Of a stretch of DNA of 64,000 nucleotides, positions 41,832 to 55,436 are shown one piece after another. The stretch's first letter is position 1. Each line of letters opens with the position of its first letter. The stretch spans positions 3,319,710 through 3,383,709 of the forward strand of contig CADCSX010000006.1 in the NCBI GenBank assembly GCA_902805475.1, in the 5' to 3' direction. The notes beneath the pieces are model-generated. The model was not told where the DNA came from. It saw only the letters and a program-made list of their open reading frames with translations, and made no database searches. The position numbers and the translations under genes are program-made. Source of the stretch: Entonaema liquescens (lineage: Eukaryota > Ascomycota > Sordariomycetes > Xylariales > Xylariaceae).

Positions 41832-43558
41832 AAATAATAATAAAAATGAAATATTATATAAAATTAAAAAGTTTTTAAAATAATAAATTAATAAATAAAA
41901 ATAAAAATTAATTATTAAATATTTAAATTAATGGAAAAATTATATTTTAATATATAATTAATAATATTTAAAAAAAATTATTTATATAAAATATTAAAAT
42001 TTTAATAAATAAATACGATAAAAATAATTATATAATATTAATAAAATTAAAATTATTAAAAATTATTAATTAAAATAAAAACAAGATTAATTAAAATCAA
42101 AATTAAATTAATTAATATAAAAATAAAATTAATGAAAATAATAATAAAATTATTAATTAAAATGAAAATAAAATTAATGATTAAAATATAAACGAAAATA
42201 AAAACGATTAAAAAATTGTTTAAATAATATTTAAAATAAATATATATATTAAAATTTTATTATTTATAATGTTGTTATTTAAATTTAAACGAACAATATA
42301 ATTTTTTAAATTATTAATAAATTAATATTTTTAATTATATATATTAATTATTTAAAATTAAATTATTTAATTTAAATCATTAAAGTTTTAATTTTTTAAT
42401 AAATTAAATACTTTTTTAATAATAATAATAAAATAAATATTATATATGTATATATGTTAGTAATATAATATAATAAATATTGTAATTAATTTAAATAATT
42501 ATTTAATTATTAATTATTTATTTTCATTAATTAATTACGATTTTAAATATAAATATTATTTTAAATTTATAATAATAAATTAATAATTAATATATAATGT
42601 TATATATATTTAAAATAAGTAATTTTACGTTTTATTATATTATTTTAATTATATTAATAAATAAAGTTATTTATTTTTTATTTATTTTCTTTTTACGTTT
42701 TATTAATAATATAATATTATTATAATGTTTGCCAAATTAATTAAAAAATAAAATTAAGAACTTATAATTTTTTATATGTTTCGAGATTTAATTTAACATT
42801 TAAATATTAATTTTTTCATTTAATAAAATAAAAAATTAAAAGTAAATAAAATTTAATTAATGATTACGGTAAATAAAGAAATATTGTTCTTTTTTAATTA
42901 ATTTTGCAAACATTATAATTTAATTATATTAATAATTAATATAATTAAAACGTTAATAATTTAAAAAATTTTTACCTTATATTAATTTATTATATTAAAA
43001 TACGTTTATAATATAATTTTATTAAAGTAATTGATTAATTAATTAAATATTAAATTTACAAATAACTTAATATAATAATTATATATAAAATTATTTAAAA
43101 AAAATTATTTTACATTTATAAAATTCATATTAAAAAAATTAAACAATAACTTAATACGTTAATAAATATATTTAATTACTACTTTACAAAAAAACGTTTA
43201 AAGTTTTCCGAATAATAAATATTATTTAATATAAATTATAAATTATATTTATAAAAATTAATAAAATATTATATGTTTTTAAATTAATTTAAATATATTA
43301 ATTATTTAATAAAATCCTAATTTCCTTTTTTTAATGAATTATTATATTTATAAAAAAAAATTGAAAAAAATTAAAAAAAATTTAAAATAATAAATATTAA
43401 AAATTTATATTAAAACTTTATAAATAACAAATTGAAATCAAATTTTAATAAATTATTATTATTCATTAAAAAATGATTAAAGTAATAAAAATTAACGGAT
43501 AAAAACGAAAAAATATATTTATGAATAATATTTTATAATATTTATAAAACGTTAAATA

Positions 43559-43566
43559 TTATTTAA
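43559..43566. repeat. Left 8-base target duplication of M2 copy D
   Basis: TTATTTAA, identical to 44505-44512. The other Y arm carries it once, reversed, at about 45732-45739. Confidence 0.85.
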
Positions 43567-44504
43567 AAATCATGTTATTTATAAATTACTTTATTAGTTT
43601 TTCCACGTAAATTACATTATGAAACGGTTGTAAGTGATTAATACGTTAAATTAATTAATAATTACTAGTAAAATGATATGCCATTATTTAAAAACTTGAA
43701 TTTAAAGTTTATTTATTATTTATAAGTTTATTTTATTTATTTAAAGTTATAATAGCTAATTATATTGTTATAATTAAAAATTTTAAAAATTTAAATTTAT
43801 TAAATATATTATTGAATATTTAATTAAATGTTAAAAAAAAATTATTTATAAACATTAACATTTAACCGTATTTTGTTTAAAATATAATTAATTTTAAAAA
43901 TAATTATATTATTAAACGCATTATATTACGGTAATTATATAAATATATTTATTTAATATTAAAAACATGATTATTATAAATTATTTAATTATAAATATGA
44001 TTTTTTTTAATTAAAACATAATTATTTATAAATTTATTCTTTTTTTTATAAATTAGTTTTTAAACACTTATTAATATTTCTTTTAAATTGTAATATTATT
44101 TTATAAAAATTACAATTTTAAATTATTAATTATATAAAAACTTAAATAATATAAATTATCTTTATTAAAAACGTTAAATTATTAAAATAATATTTTTTAA
44201 ATAATCTTATTTATAAATTAATTAAAGTTATTCGTAAATTAATTTTTTTAATTTATAAATTGATTTTAATAAATATAATTATATTTAATTAAAATTAATA
44301 TTAATCGTTACGTTTCAAAAAGTAAAGTTTAAATATATTAATTATTTAAAATTATATTTTAATAAAAACGGGAAATAATTAATTATATAATAATTAAATT
44401 AAAATGTTAAAATATAGTAATTTTTAAATTACTTACGTATAATTGCTTTAATGGGGTAATTTACGTGGAAAAATTAACATAATAATTTATAAATAATATT
44501 ATTT
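43567..44504 (+). mobile_element. M2 copy D, diverged MITE subfamily, 938 bases
   Basis: The ends resemble M2 (AAATCATGTTATTTATAAAT at left; right end inverted AAATAATATTATTTATAAAT) but then differ from copies A-C, sharing between themselves TTTTTCCACGTAAATTAC. Just inside the right end it keeps TAATGGGGTAATTTAC, as copy B does. The interior is not clearly the same as in copies A-C. It is flanked by perfect 8-base duplications, and the empty site is preserved in the other Y arm. I treat it as a second M2 subfamily; it could be a separate family with convergent ends. Confidence 0.85.
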
Positions 44505-44512
44505 TTATTTAA
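44505..44512. repeat. Right 8-base target duplication of M2 copy D
   Basis: TTATTTAA, identical to 43559-43566. Confidence 0.85.
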
Positions 44513-44601
44513 ATAATGTATTAAAAACTTAATATAAAAATAAATTAAATAAAAATAAAAATAAAATCGGTTTTTAATATTTTAAATAATAAAATTAATA
44601 A

Positions 44602-45640
44602 TACGAAACTATAGAATCCTCAAATTTAATAAAAACAATTAAACGTAAAACATTAAAATTAACACAAAAAAATAACTTTATAAAATCACGTATTAAACAT
44701 GTAATACCCATTTATAATTTTTAAAAACTTTAAAATTATATATTAATAATTTTAATATATTAATAATTTTATTAATTTTAATAATAAAGTTATTAATCAT
44801 TAATTTAAATTATTTTAAAAGTCTTTTTTTTAAAAAAAATAAAAATAATTTAAAAAAAATTTTTATATTTATTAAAATTTTAAATAAAAGTTTTTTCAAT
44901 TAATAAATTAATTATATTTATTTATAATAATAATATAATTTTTTATTTTAATTTAAAATTTTATTTAATTTTTAATATAATAATAATAATTAATAATTTA
45001 TAAAATATTATTTTAAAAATATAAATTTAATTTAATAAATTAAAAAATTTATTTTATAAAAAGTTTTTTTATATTAAAATTATTTTATTAAAAATCGTAA
45101 GAAGTAAAATTTTTTATCAATTATATAAATAAATTATTTAAATTAATAATAAAATAAAATAAATTAATTTTAATCTTTTTTAATAATTATTTTTTAAGAA
45201 AAAAAAGAATAACATTTTTATTATTATTATTAATTTATAAATTATTTTTTATTTATTAAAAATATATATAATTATTTTTTATATATATATTATTTAATTT
45301 TTATAAAATATTATTTTACGTTTTTAATTAATAAATATTATAAATGTTAATTTTTTAATTAATTATTTAAATATAACGTTTTATATTAACATAATATCTT
45401 AATTTATTTTTTACATAATTACATTTTCTTTTAAATAATTTTCTTTTATTAATAATTTTTCTTTAAATATAATTAATCTTTATTAATTTTTAATTTTATT
45501 AATAATTATAATTATATTTTATAATATTTTCGTTTATTATTTACATTTATTTTTATTATTTTTAATAATAATTATAAACTTTTCCATTTTTATTTAAATA
45601 TTTAATATTTTAATAGTTTTTCATTTATTATTAATATACC
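44602..45640. other. Spacer between the Y arms
   Basis: About 1 kb without homology between its two halves, no gene, and one M4 copy at about 45055-45195. CG and CC words cluster at 44600-44720. Confidence 0.6.
45055..45195. mobile_element. M4 copy 2
   Basis: Direct repeat of 39364-39505, with AAAAAGTTTTTTTATATTAA at its start. G/A and C/T differences predominate. Confidence 0.6.
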
Positions 45641-45799
45641 ATTAATTTTGTAATTTAAAATATTAAAAATTTATTTTATTTTTATTTTTATTTAATTTCT
45701 TTTTTTATTAAATTTTTAATACGTTATTTAAATAACGTTTAACGTTTTATAAATATTATAAATTATTATTTATAAATTTATTTTTTTATTTTTATTTAT

Positions 45800-45905
45800 T
45801 GATTTTTATTATTTTAATTATTTTTTAATAAATAATAATAATTTATTAAAATTTTATTTTAATTATTTTTTAATAAATAATAATAATTTATTAAAATTTT
45901 ATTTT
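45800..45905. repeat. Tandem doubling of a unit of about 46 bases
   Basis: A block containing TTTTTTAATAAATAATAATA is present twice in direct succession. The left Y arm (about 43440-43480) has a single unit. Confidence 0.8.
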
Positions 45906-46015
45906 AATTAATTATTTATAAGTTTTTAACATAAGTTTTTAATATTTATTATTTTAAATTTTTTTTATTTTTTTATATAAATATAATGGTTTATTAAAAA
46001 AAAAAATTTCGGGTT

Positions 46016-46023
46016 TTATTAAA
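46016..46023. repeat. Left 8-base target duplication of M1 copy 3
   Basis: TTATTAAA, identical to 46589-46596. Present once, reversed, in the other Y arm at about 43306-43314. Confidence 0.85.
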
Positions 46024-46588
46024 AAACAACATTAATTCGGTAATAAAAAGCGTACTAAGTCGGCAATAGCTACACCATTTTATATAAGAACGTTACACCC
46101 GCGAAAATCGCACAAGTACTACATATATTTCCATACAAATTTACTAGTGCGCGACCGTACTTCCCATACCTACCCCGCCAAATCTCTTAATTTATTAATA
46201 TTAAATTACTTTATTTAATCTACCGAACTAACCATTTAATCAATCAATCAATTAATTAATTAATTAATTAATTAATTTAATAATTAATTAAATAAACGTT
46301 GTATTTATTATTTATTTCGTTTTAAAACGCGTATATATAACCGTATAAAATGTTATAAAATTAATAATTTCAAAAAGTTAAAGCTTTATAAAAATATTGC
46401 CAAGTAAGCGGTAAGAGATTTGACCAATAGGAAAGCGTGCATAATAAAAAGCCACGAAAAATAAAATTTACCAAAAATTACAAATAAATATTAATAAATT
46501 TATATACGCGGGGAAATACTTATTAATATAAAGTTATTATAGTTATTGCCGATTTAATACGCCCCCTATTGCCGAATTAATGTTATTT
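46024..46588 (+). mobile_element. M1 copy 3, hAT-like MITE (long subtype), 565 bases
   Basis: Left end AAACAACATTAATTCGGTAA; right end inverted AAATAACATTAATTCGGCAA. It is nearly collinear with copies 1 and 5, with a shorter ATCA tract (about 46228-46275), which explains most of the length difference. Flanking duplications are perfect, and the empty site is in the left Y arm. The words GCCAAGTAAGCGG and CGTGCATAATAAAAAGCC survive in the interior. Confidence 0.9.
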
Positions 46589-46596
46589 TTATTAAA
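46589..46596. repeat. Right 8-base target duplication of M1 copy 3
   Basis: TTATTAAA, identical to 46016-46023. Confidence 0.85.
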
Positions 46597-49500
46597 TAAT
46601 TAACATATTTAAATTAATTTAAAAACATATTTTATTTTATTAATTTTTATAAATATAATTTCCAATTTATATTAAACATCGTTAATTATTTAAAAAATTT
46701 AAAACGTTTTTTTATAAAATAATAATTAAATATATTTATTAACGTATTTAATTATTTTTTAATTTTTTTTAATATAAATTTTATAAATATAAAATAATTT
46801 CTTTTAAATAATTTTATATATTATTATTATATTAAGTTAATTATAAATTTAATATTTAATTAATTTAATAATTATTTTAATAAAATTATATTATAAATAT
46901 ATTTCGATATAATAAAATAATATAATATAAAATTTATTTTAAATTATTAAAATTTTAATTATATTAATTATTAATATAATTTAATTATATATTATTTATT
47001 ATTAGTAAAAAATAATAATATTATCCCATTTATTATAATTATTAATTAAAATTTTATATTTTTTTAATTTAATTTTATTCGTTTTTAATTTTTTATTTTA
47101 TTAAGTGGTAAAATTAACGTTTAAATTTTAAATTAAATTTTAAAATATATAAAAGTTATAATTTTTTAATTTTGCTTTTTAATTAATTTTATAAATATTA
47201 TAACGATATTATGTTATTAATGAAACGTAAAAAAAAAAAGATTTAAATAAATAATTTTATTTATTAATGTAATTAAAATAATATAATAAAATATTAAATT
47301 ATTTATTTTAAATGTATATAAAATTATATATTAATTATTAATTTATTATTATAAAATCGAAATAATATTTATATTTAAAATTATAATTAATTAATAAAAG
47401 TAAATAATTATTACGATCGATTATTAAAATTAAATAATTAATATTTAAATAATTATTTAAATTAATTACGATATTTATTATGTTATATTATTAATAAATA
47501 CGCGTATATGATATTTATTTTATCATTATTATTAAAAATGTATTTAATTTATAAAAAAATTAAAATTAAAAAAAAAATGTTGAAAAAAATGTAAAAAGGA
47601 AAAATTAAATATTTTAAATAGTAAAAAATATTTTTTTTTATATTTCTTTAAATAAGTTTTAAAAAGTTTTAATTAATTATCTTTTATTATACTTTCTTTA
47701 ATTAAAAATAATTTAATAAATATATATTTTTTTAATTTTTAAATTAATTAAATTATAAAATTAATAAAATTTCGATATTAATTTTAATTAATTATATCAT
47801 AAAATTAAATAATTTAATTTTAATTAATTAATATATATAATTAAAAATATTAATTTAATAATAATTTAAGAAATTATATTATTTATTTAAATTTAAATAA
47901 TAATGTTATAAATAATAAAATTTTAATATATATATTTATTTTAAATATTATTTAAACAATTTTTTAATTGTTTTTACTTTCATTTATATTTTAAATGCCG
48001 TTTTTATTTTTACCTTAATTAATGGTTTCGCTATTATTTTAATTAATTTTACTATTGTTTTAATTAATTTCGTCTTTAATTTCACTAATTTTATCATTAT
48101 TTTAATTAATAATTTCTAATAGTTTTAATTTTACCAATATTATAAAATTATTTTTATTATATTTATTTATTAAAGTTATTATATTTTATATAAGTAATTT
48201 CTTTTTAAATATTATTAATCGTACATTAAAACATAATTTTTCTATTAAATTAAATATTTAATAATTAGTTTTTTTCTTTATTTATTAATTTATTATTTTA
48301 AAAACTTTTTAATTTTATATAATATTTAATTTTTACTATTATCTTTTATAATTATTTATTTAAATTATAATTTATAATAATTATATAAATTGATTTTTTA
48401 TAATATTTTATATAATTAAATTGTAAAAATTACTTTATAAATTTTTTAATATAATAAAATATTTAATTTATAAGTTAAATTACTAATGTGTTATATAATC
48501 AATAATAACTTAACACATTATATTAATTATTTTTATAATAATTTAGTTAATAAAATATACTTTTTATATAATTAAATATATATTATATTTTTTATTTTTT
48601 ATTTTATAAATTCATAAATTTTATTATATTATACTTTTATGTTTATTATTATAAAATTAATCGTTACTTTAATTTTTTTTTAATATAAATCTTATAATAT
48701 ATTAAAATTGATATTATTACCAAATATTTTTATAATTAATATAATTGTTTAAAATTTAAAACCATATATTATTTTATTTAAGTTTTATTTTAATATTGTT
48801 AATTTAATATTATTTAAATTATATTAAAAAGTTAAAATGATATTAATTTATAATTTAGATAAAAATAAATAATAATATTATATAACTGTTTTAATATTTT
48901 AATTTTTGTTTTCTTTAATTATTAATTTATAAGTAATAATTTATTAATATAATAAATTTTATTTTTAATTTCGTAAATAATATTTACTAAAATTTTAATA
49001 TAAATTTAAAATTTTAATTAAATATTACCTTCATTAATAATCCTTAATTATATAATAAAAAAATTATAATACTAATATAATTTAATAAATTATTTTATAT
49101 TTAATATTACTTAATATTAAAATAATCTTTTTATTAAATTTATAAATAATAATTATTATTATATTATAAATTTAAAATCTTTTTACTATTTATAATATAT
49201 TTTTTATTGGTATTTTTAATAATTTAATAATAAAATCTTATATTATTATATAATAAAATATAACCGTTAAATAATTAATAATAATTTGCTATTTATTTTT
49301 AATTTATCATTATAATTTTTTTAACATTTTAAATACCATTATACATATTTTTTAACTTTCTTTATTAAATTTTATATATTAATACTTTATAAATTATAAA
49401 ACATTCATTTTAATTTAAAATAATATTATTTATCATATATCATTTTTAATAAATTTTATATATAATTTAATAAAATCATTAATTATTTTTAATTTATATT

Positions 49501-52206
49501 TAACATATAACATAATAACTTATTTTATAATTTATAATAAAACCATTTAATTATATCTTTATTTATTTTTTTAATTAATTAAAATACCTTTTATAATTAT
49601 TTTAATTATTTATTTTTCTTATAACTTTAAATAATATAAAGTTTAAATATTCTATTAATGGTTATTATAATTGTAAAATAACTAAAATCTTTTATAATAT
49701 TTTTTAATATAATTCTCATTATATTATTTTTCTTTTTTTTATCTTTAACCGTTATTTTTATCAATAACTGTAATAATGTATTAAATATTAAATTTAATTA
49801 TTCTAAAATATAAAATATTTTTAAATAAAATTATAATAAATATATAAATATTACCATTAATTTAATATTCATTTTACTTATATTAAATATTTTAAAAATT
49901 ATTTATTCCATAATGTCTTTAATAATTTAATAATTTGTTAATATAATAATTAAATGTGTAAATAATTGTAATTAAATTTTATTTTATTAATATATTTATA
50001 TAAAACATATGATTTTTAATTTAATAATTTAATATTAATTTTTAATTTTTATTAATATTTTAAATAAAAATATTATTAATTTAATATTGTTAATTAATAT
50101 TATTTTAATATTTTAAAAAATCTTTAAATAAAAAATAAATATATTAAATTTTTGTTTTTTAAACATATTAATTTTTAAATATATTATTTTTTTATTATTT
50201 TAATAATTTAATATTATTAAATGTATTAATTTTTTTTATAAATTTTTAAATATCTTTATTTTAATTTATATAAATATAAATAATATTTTCACTATCCATT
50301 TTTTTCTTACCGAAATAATTATTAATATTTTACCGTTTTTTTATTTTATTATTATTAATATAATCTTTTATTACTATAAAAATTAAATTTTTTATATATA
50401 CCACGGAATCTATTTTCGCAAGAATCCTATTATTTTAATATAAATTTTAATATAAATAATATTTTAAATATTTTAATTTTTTATATTATATTAATTTTTT
50501 TTTATATAATAATAATATTTAAATTATTAATAATAAAACTTAATAACTTTATTAATAAATAATTTAAAAACACCTTTTTTAAGTTTAATATTAATTTAAT
50601 ATTGTTAAATAATAAAAATATCTTACGTAAATATTATTTATATATTTTTACCATATAATTATAAATTATTATATTATTAATATAAGTTTTAATAAAATTA
50701 TTAAAAAATAATAATTTTTAATTTATAAATTATTAACTAAAAGTTAAAGAATTTTTAAATTTTATTAATGTTATTTTCAATATTTCAAATCTTTTTAACG
50801 AAATAATTATTAATTAATTAATATATTTTTATATTATTAATAATTAATAAAAAAAAATTAAACCATTTATTATAATAAAATATTTCCACCCTTTTATTTT
50901 ATTAATGATGTTTTTTTATTACAATAATAAATAAACATTAATTAATATATAATAATTAAACAATTTTAAATTAATAACCATATTTTTTTTTTTATTATTA
51001 ATTATTTATTATATCACAAATATTAAATAAATAAATAATATTAACTTTTTTATATATTCCATTTTACTTTTATTATATATATTATTAAATATTTTATTTA
51101 ATAATATTTTATTTTTGATATTTAATAAATATATTTATTTTATTTTATATTTATTTTATTAATTAATAATAAAATTTATAATTATTTTCTTATTTTTAAG
51201 TAATTTAATTATACTTTAATTATATTAAATGTTATAATTATTAATTATAATAATAAATTCGTAATTAAAAAATAAAAATATATTATAATAATTAATATTA
51301 TTTTTAAATAATATTTTTAATATATTTTTTAAACATTACGTTTTTAAATTTAGTAATTTATTTTTAAAAAAAGCTATTCATTCTTTTAATGATTTTTAAA
51401 AACCTTTATCTATTTTTATTTTAAAAAATAATAATTTTAATAAATTATTTTTAATAATAAAATTATTTTTTAAAAAATTATTATTAATATTATTATTATT
51501 TATTTTTATTATTATTTATATTATATTAATTTTCTTTTATATTATTAATAATTTTTAATTTCTTTTTAAAAAATAACAATCTTTTCTTTATTTTAATTAA
51601 AAAAAATAATTTTTTTAATTATTATTATATTATATATTAAATATACTATTTTTAAAAATGTAATATTAAATTTATATATATAACCATTTAGTAAATTTAA
51701 ATATATAATTAAAATTATTATTATTATTTTAACCGAAATTATTATTTTTATTATTATTAAAATTTATTTTCGAAAATTTTTAATTATTTTTAAATAATTA
51801 ATATATATTTATTTTCCGGGATAAATTATTATTATTATAATTTATTTAAATTAATTAATAATTACGTTATATTTTTTATAAAATTTTATTTTTAATAATA
51901 AATTAAATTATAAATTATATTAATATATTTATATATTAATTTTAATATTAATTAAATTTTTATTTATTTTTTTTTAATTTTGTTAAAAATTTAAATTTAA
52001 ATTAAATTTTTTAACTTATAATTATAAATTTAATTATTTTTTTTATATATAATAAAATATTTAATTTCTAAATTTTATAATCTTTAATAAAAATCTTTAA
52101 TTAATTTATATTAACTATTTTATTAAATATATTTAAATTAATATATATAATTAATTTTATTTTATTAATTATATTAATTTTTAATAAATAATATTTTTAT
52201 AATAAA

Positions 52207-54764
52207 TCTTTTTTATTTAAAAATTTTAATTTTACGTAAATAATTTTTAACTTTTTTTAAATTTTACTTATTAATTTTTTTATTTTTATTATTAACTTTT
52301 TTATTTATTACATCAATTTATTCCGTTTAAACATTTATGATTTCTATTTTATTAATTTTAACATTTAATTTAATTATAAATATTTATTTAATTTTAATAA
52401 TAAAATTTTAATCTTTTTTTATTTATTATTTATATTTAAATTTATTAGTTTTAAATTTAAATAACATATAATTATTTATATATATATATTTAAAATAATT
52501 TAATTTTATATTAAATTTTTTATTATATTTTTTATACATTATTTTATTATTATTTATACGTAATAAATAATTATACTTTTTTTTTAATTTATTATTTAAA
52601 TATTATTCGAATAAAAAATAATTTTTGTTTTTTAATTAAATTTTTTATTTCTTATAATTAAATTATTTTTTTTAAATAATATTTTATTTTTTATATAAAA
52701 TTTATTATCGTATTTACTAAATTTTATTTATTAACGTTAATTATATTAAATTTTAAAACAATTACTAAAATAACTACAACAATTTTATCTATTATAATTA
52801 CATTAATTATAATAAAAATTATATTTTTAATAATAATTATTTAATTTATAAAATCTATAATATTTATTATTATAATAACGTTTTTTATAATTATTATTAT
52901 ATTATTTTTTATTATTATAATATTTATTATTATATTTATTTTTATTTTTTTTATTATTATCTTTATCTTTATATTTATAATATTTAAATTATTAAAAATT
53001 ATTACTATTTTTTATATTATCTTTAATAATAATTTATTTTCTAAATATAAATATATAATTTAAAATATATTTTTTATTTAAAAGTATGTAATTTATTAAT
53101 ATTTTTAATTTATTAATTAAAAATATATTTAAAATATTTTTTATTAAATTTTTATTTTTAATAAGTAATAATTTAAATTATTATAATTTAATTTATGTTT
53201 ACAAATTATTAGTATATTTATTAATTATTTAAATTTTATTAAAAACTAATATATTATATTAAAACTTTAAATTTAATATATTATAAATTTATTTTATATA
53301 TTTAATATATTTATATTACATTTATAATTTAATTATATATTAATATATTTTTAAAATAGTTTTTTTTATATATTTAAAATTATAAAACTTTTATTATATT
53401 TTATTAAATTTTATTTTAAATTTATTAAAAAGTTTTTTTTAAATAAAACTTATTATTAAATATTATATAATTTTATATATTTTCAGTTAATTTAACCATT
53501 CATTATTATATTAGAACGCTTTTATATAATTTATATATTTTTATAATAATTATTTTAATTTATATTTAATTTATTTTTATTTATTAAATAATATTATATT
53601 TTAAAATATTATATTTTATTTTAATATAATAATGTTTTTTTTATTAAAAAAATTTGTTAAAATTTAAATAAAAGGTTTTTAAATTATATATTTTAAATCC
53701 CTTAAATTAAAAATTTTTTTATTATAATATAAATTTTTCGAAAATTATTTTACATTTTTATTAAAAATTTATTAATTGCGTTAAAAATTACTTTTAAATT
53801 AACTTATAAACTTAAAATTAATTCCGCAATATAATTTTATAAATTATTATTTATTTAAATATTTTTAAATCCAAAATTTTAAATTATCTTAAATTTTAAT
53901 TTATTACGTTATAATTTATTACAAAAATTATTACAACGTAAAATTTTACTTAAACTTTTTTACCTTCAAAATTAATCCGTTATATTATTTATTAATAATA
54001 ATAACTTAAATTAAATATAATATTATATATTATTTAAATTATTTCCTTTATTATTATTATATTATAATAAATTAATGGATAAAATATTAATTTAAATTAT
54101 AAACGTAAAAAATTAATTAATAAGTATTTAAATATTTAATTATATTAAATTAATAAATAAAATATTCTTATAAATTAAAAATATATCGGTTTATAATGTG
54201 GGTAATAATTTAATTAATTTAATTAAAAAAATATATAATTATTTTAATTTTAATAAGTTTTTTATTAATAATAATATAATAATTTTTATTAATTTTTTTA
54301 TTAATAATTATTTTATTTATTTTTATAAAAAAAGAAAACTTTTAAATATTAAAAGGAATTTTTATAATAAAATTTTTAACAAATTAATTATTAATTTAAC
54401 AAGTAATTTTCTTAATAATTATATAATTTGTGAATTAATATAAAATAGGTTTTTTTTTTATAATAAATCGGGTAAATTTTTAAATTTATTCATATATAAG
54501 TTTTATAATTTAATTGTTTTTTATAATAATTATTTTATTTTAAATTATATAAATAATTATACTATTATTTATATTAATTTTAAAGTAATAAAAAATATTA
54601 ATTATTATTTTATTTTTATTAATAATATATAAATATATATTATATTAAAAGTTTTACAAAATTTATATTTATTTATTAATTATTTTAAATTAAAATTACT
54701 TATTAGTTTTAATAAATTTTTTATTTATTTTCTATTAATTTATATAATATGTTATTTTTTAAAT
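52207..54764. other. Unassigned AT-rich DNA between families Y and W
   Basis: No gene supported. CG and CC words survive at 53700-54000. At 54198-54443 there is an 81-codon open stretch made almost only of Asn, Ile, Phe, Lys, Leu and Tyr. That is the composition expected by chance in such DNA, and I do not count it as a gene. Confidence 0.45.
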
Positions 54765-55436
54765 TGTAAAAATTTAAATATAATATTATAAAATTATTTA
54801 AATAATAAATTATATTAAAACTTAAATATTTAAAAAAAAATAATAAATCTTTAAATTATTACATAAAATATTATTATTCCAACTATAATTTATATCCCAA
54901 ATTATAATTTTATTTACTACGTAAAAAACTAAAAAACTTTTTTTTTATACAAACATTAAAAGATTTTATTTTAAAAAAATTAAAAATATATCCCGAAACG
55001 CTATTACTTTAAAAACTATTAAATTAAAAAAAATTAACAATTTAAAAAAACATATATAAAAATATATTTAATAAAATTTATAACGTTATTAATAAAAATA
55101 TTATTTTAGAAAATTTTTAATTAATAATAATTTAATTAAAAACTTATAATATAATATTTAAACTTTATAATTTAACCGAAAAAAATAACCCATAATTAAA
55201 AAAAATTATAAAATGAATTAATAATATTAACTTTATATATAAATAAAAATAATTATAAAATAATAAATTATAAATATAACGTAAAAAAAAAAAATAAACA
55301 AGTTTTTTCTAACATAAATATAATTTTTAACCGAACATAATTATTTAATAAAACCACCGGCAATACTTTATTACAAAAATAATGTAATTATATAAATGCA
55401 ATAAAGTAAAAATAAATAAATAAATAAAAATAAAAT
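54765..55436 (+). mobile_element. Family W copy 1, LINE-like 3-prime end with (AAAT)n tail
   Basis: Inverted repeat of 57336-58480. The 3-prime end (about 55325-55410, with ACCGGCAATACTTTATTAC) resembles the X-like end at 22992-23093 and is followed by (AAAT)n at 55408-55436. C is retained over G on the plus strand. W therefore looks like a second, related non-LTR family. The part upstream of about 54765 could not be paired reliably. Confidence 0.65.
54910..54917. other. Empty insertion site corresponding to M1 copy 4
   Basis: TTATTTAC here is, inverted, GTAAATAA. W copy 2 carries ATAAATAA on both sides of M1 copy 4, a G/A difference from this site. Confidence 0.7.

Larger units (their letters stand above)
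37255..44601 (+). mobile_element. Family Y left arm of a very large inverted repeat
   Basis: This arm is the reverse complement of 45641-52206, with differences mostly C/T, G/A and small indels. Landmarks: 38100-38760 with 51190-50560, 39160-39660 with 50100-49750, 39700-40060 with 49700-49330, 41830-42300 with 48330-47880, 43200-43300 with 46690-46600. Three insertions present here are missing from the other arm: M4 (39364-39505), M2 copy C (41007-41823) and M2 copy D (43567-44504). No coding motif, LTR or inverted terminus could be recognised, so the type of element is unknown. G is retained over C on the plus strand. Confidence 0.8.
45641..52206 (-). mobile_element. Family Y right arm of the inverted repeat
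   Basis: Reverse complement of 37255-44601 without its M2 and M4 insertions. It carries M1 copy 3 (46024-46588), a private doubling at 45800-45905, and about 230 extra bases at roughly 47570-47800 that the left arm lacks. Here the plus strand keeps C and loses G, which is the same strand bias as the left arm once orientation is corrected. No gene is readable. Confidence 0.8.

Noticed and set aside
37255..52206. Assembly artefact creating the Y palindrome
   Set aside because: Each arm carries private insertions with clean target duplications, and many point differences separate the arms, so they are two real copies.
54198..54443. 81-codon open stretch, plus strand
   Set aside because: It starts with Met and is the longest in the window, but it is almost all Asn, Ile, Phe, Lys, Leu and Tyr, with no recognisable domain, no conserved partner and no nearby gene signals.
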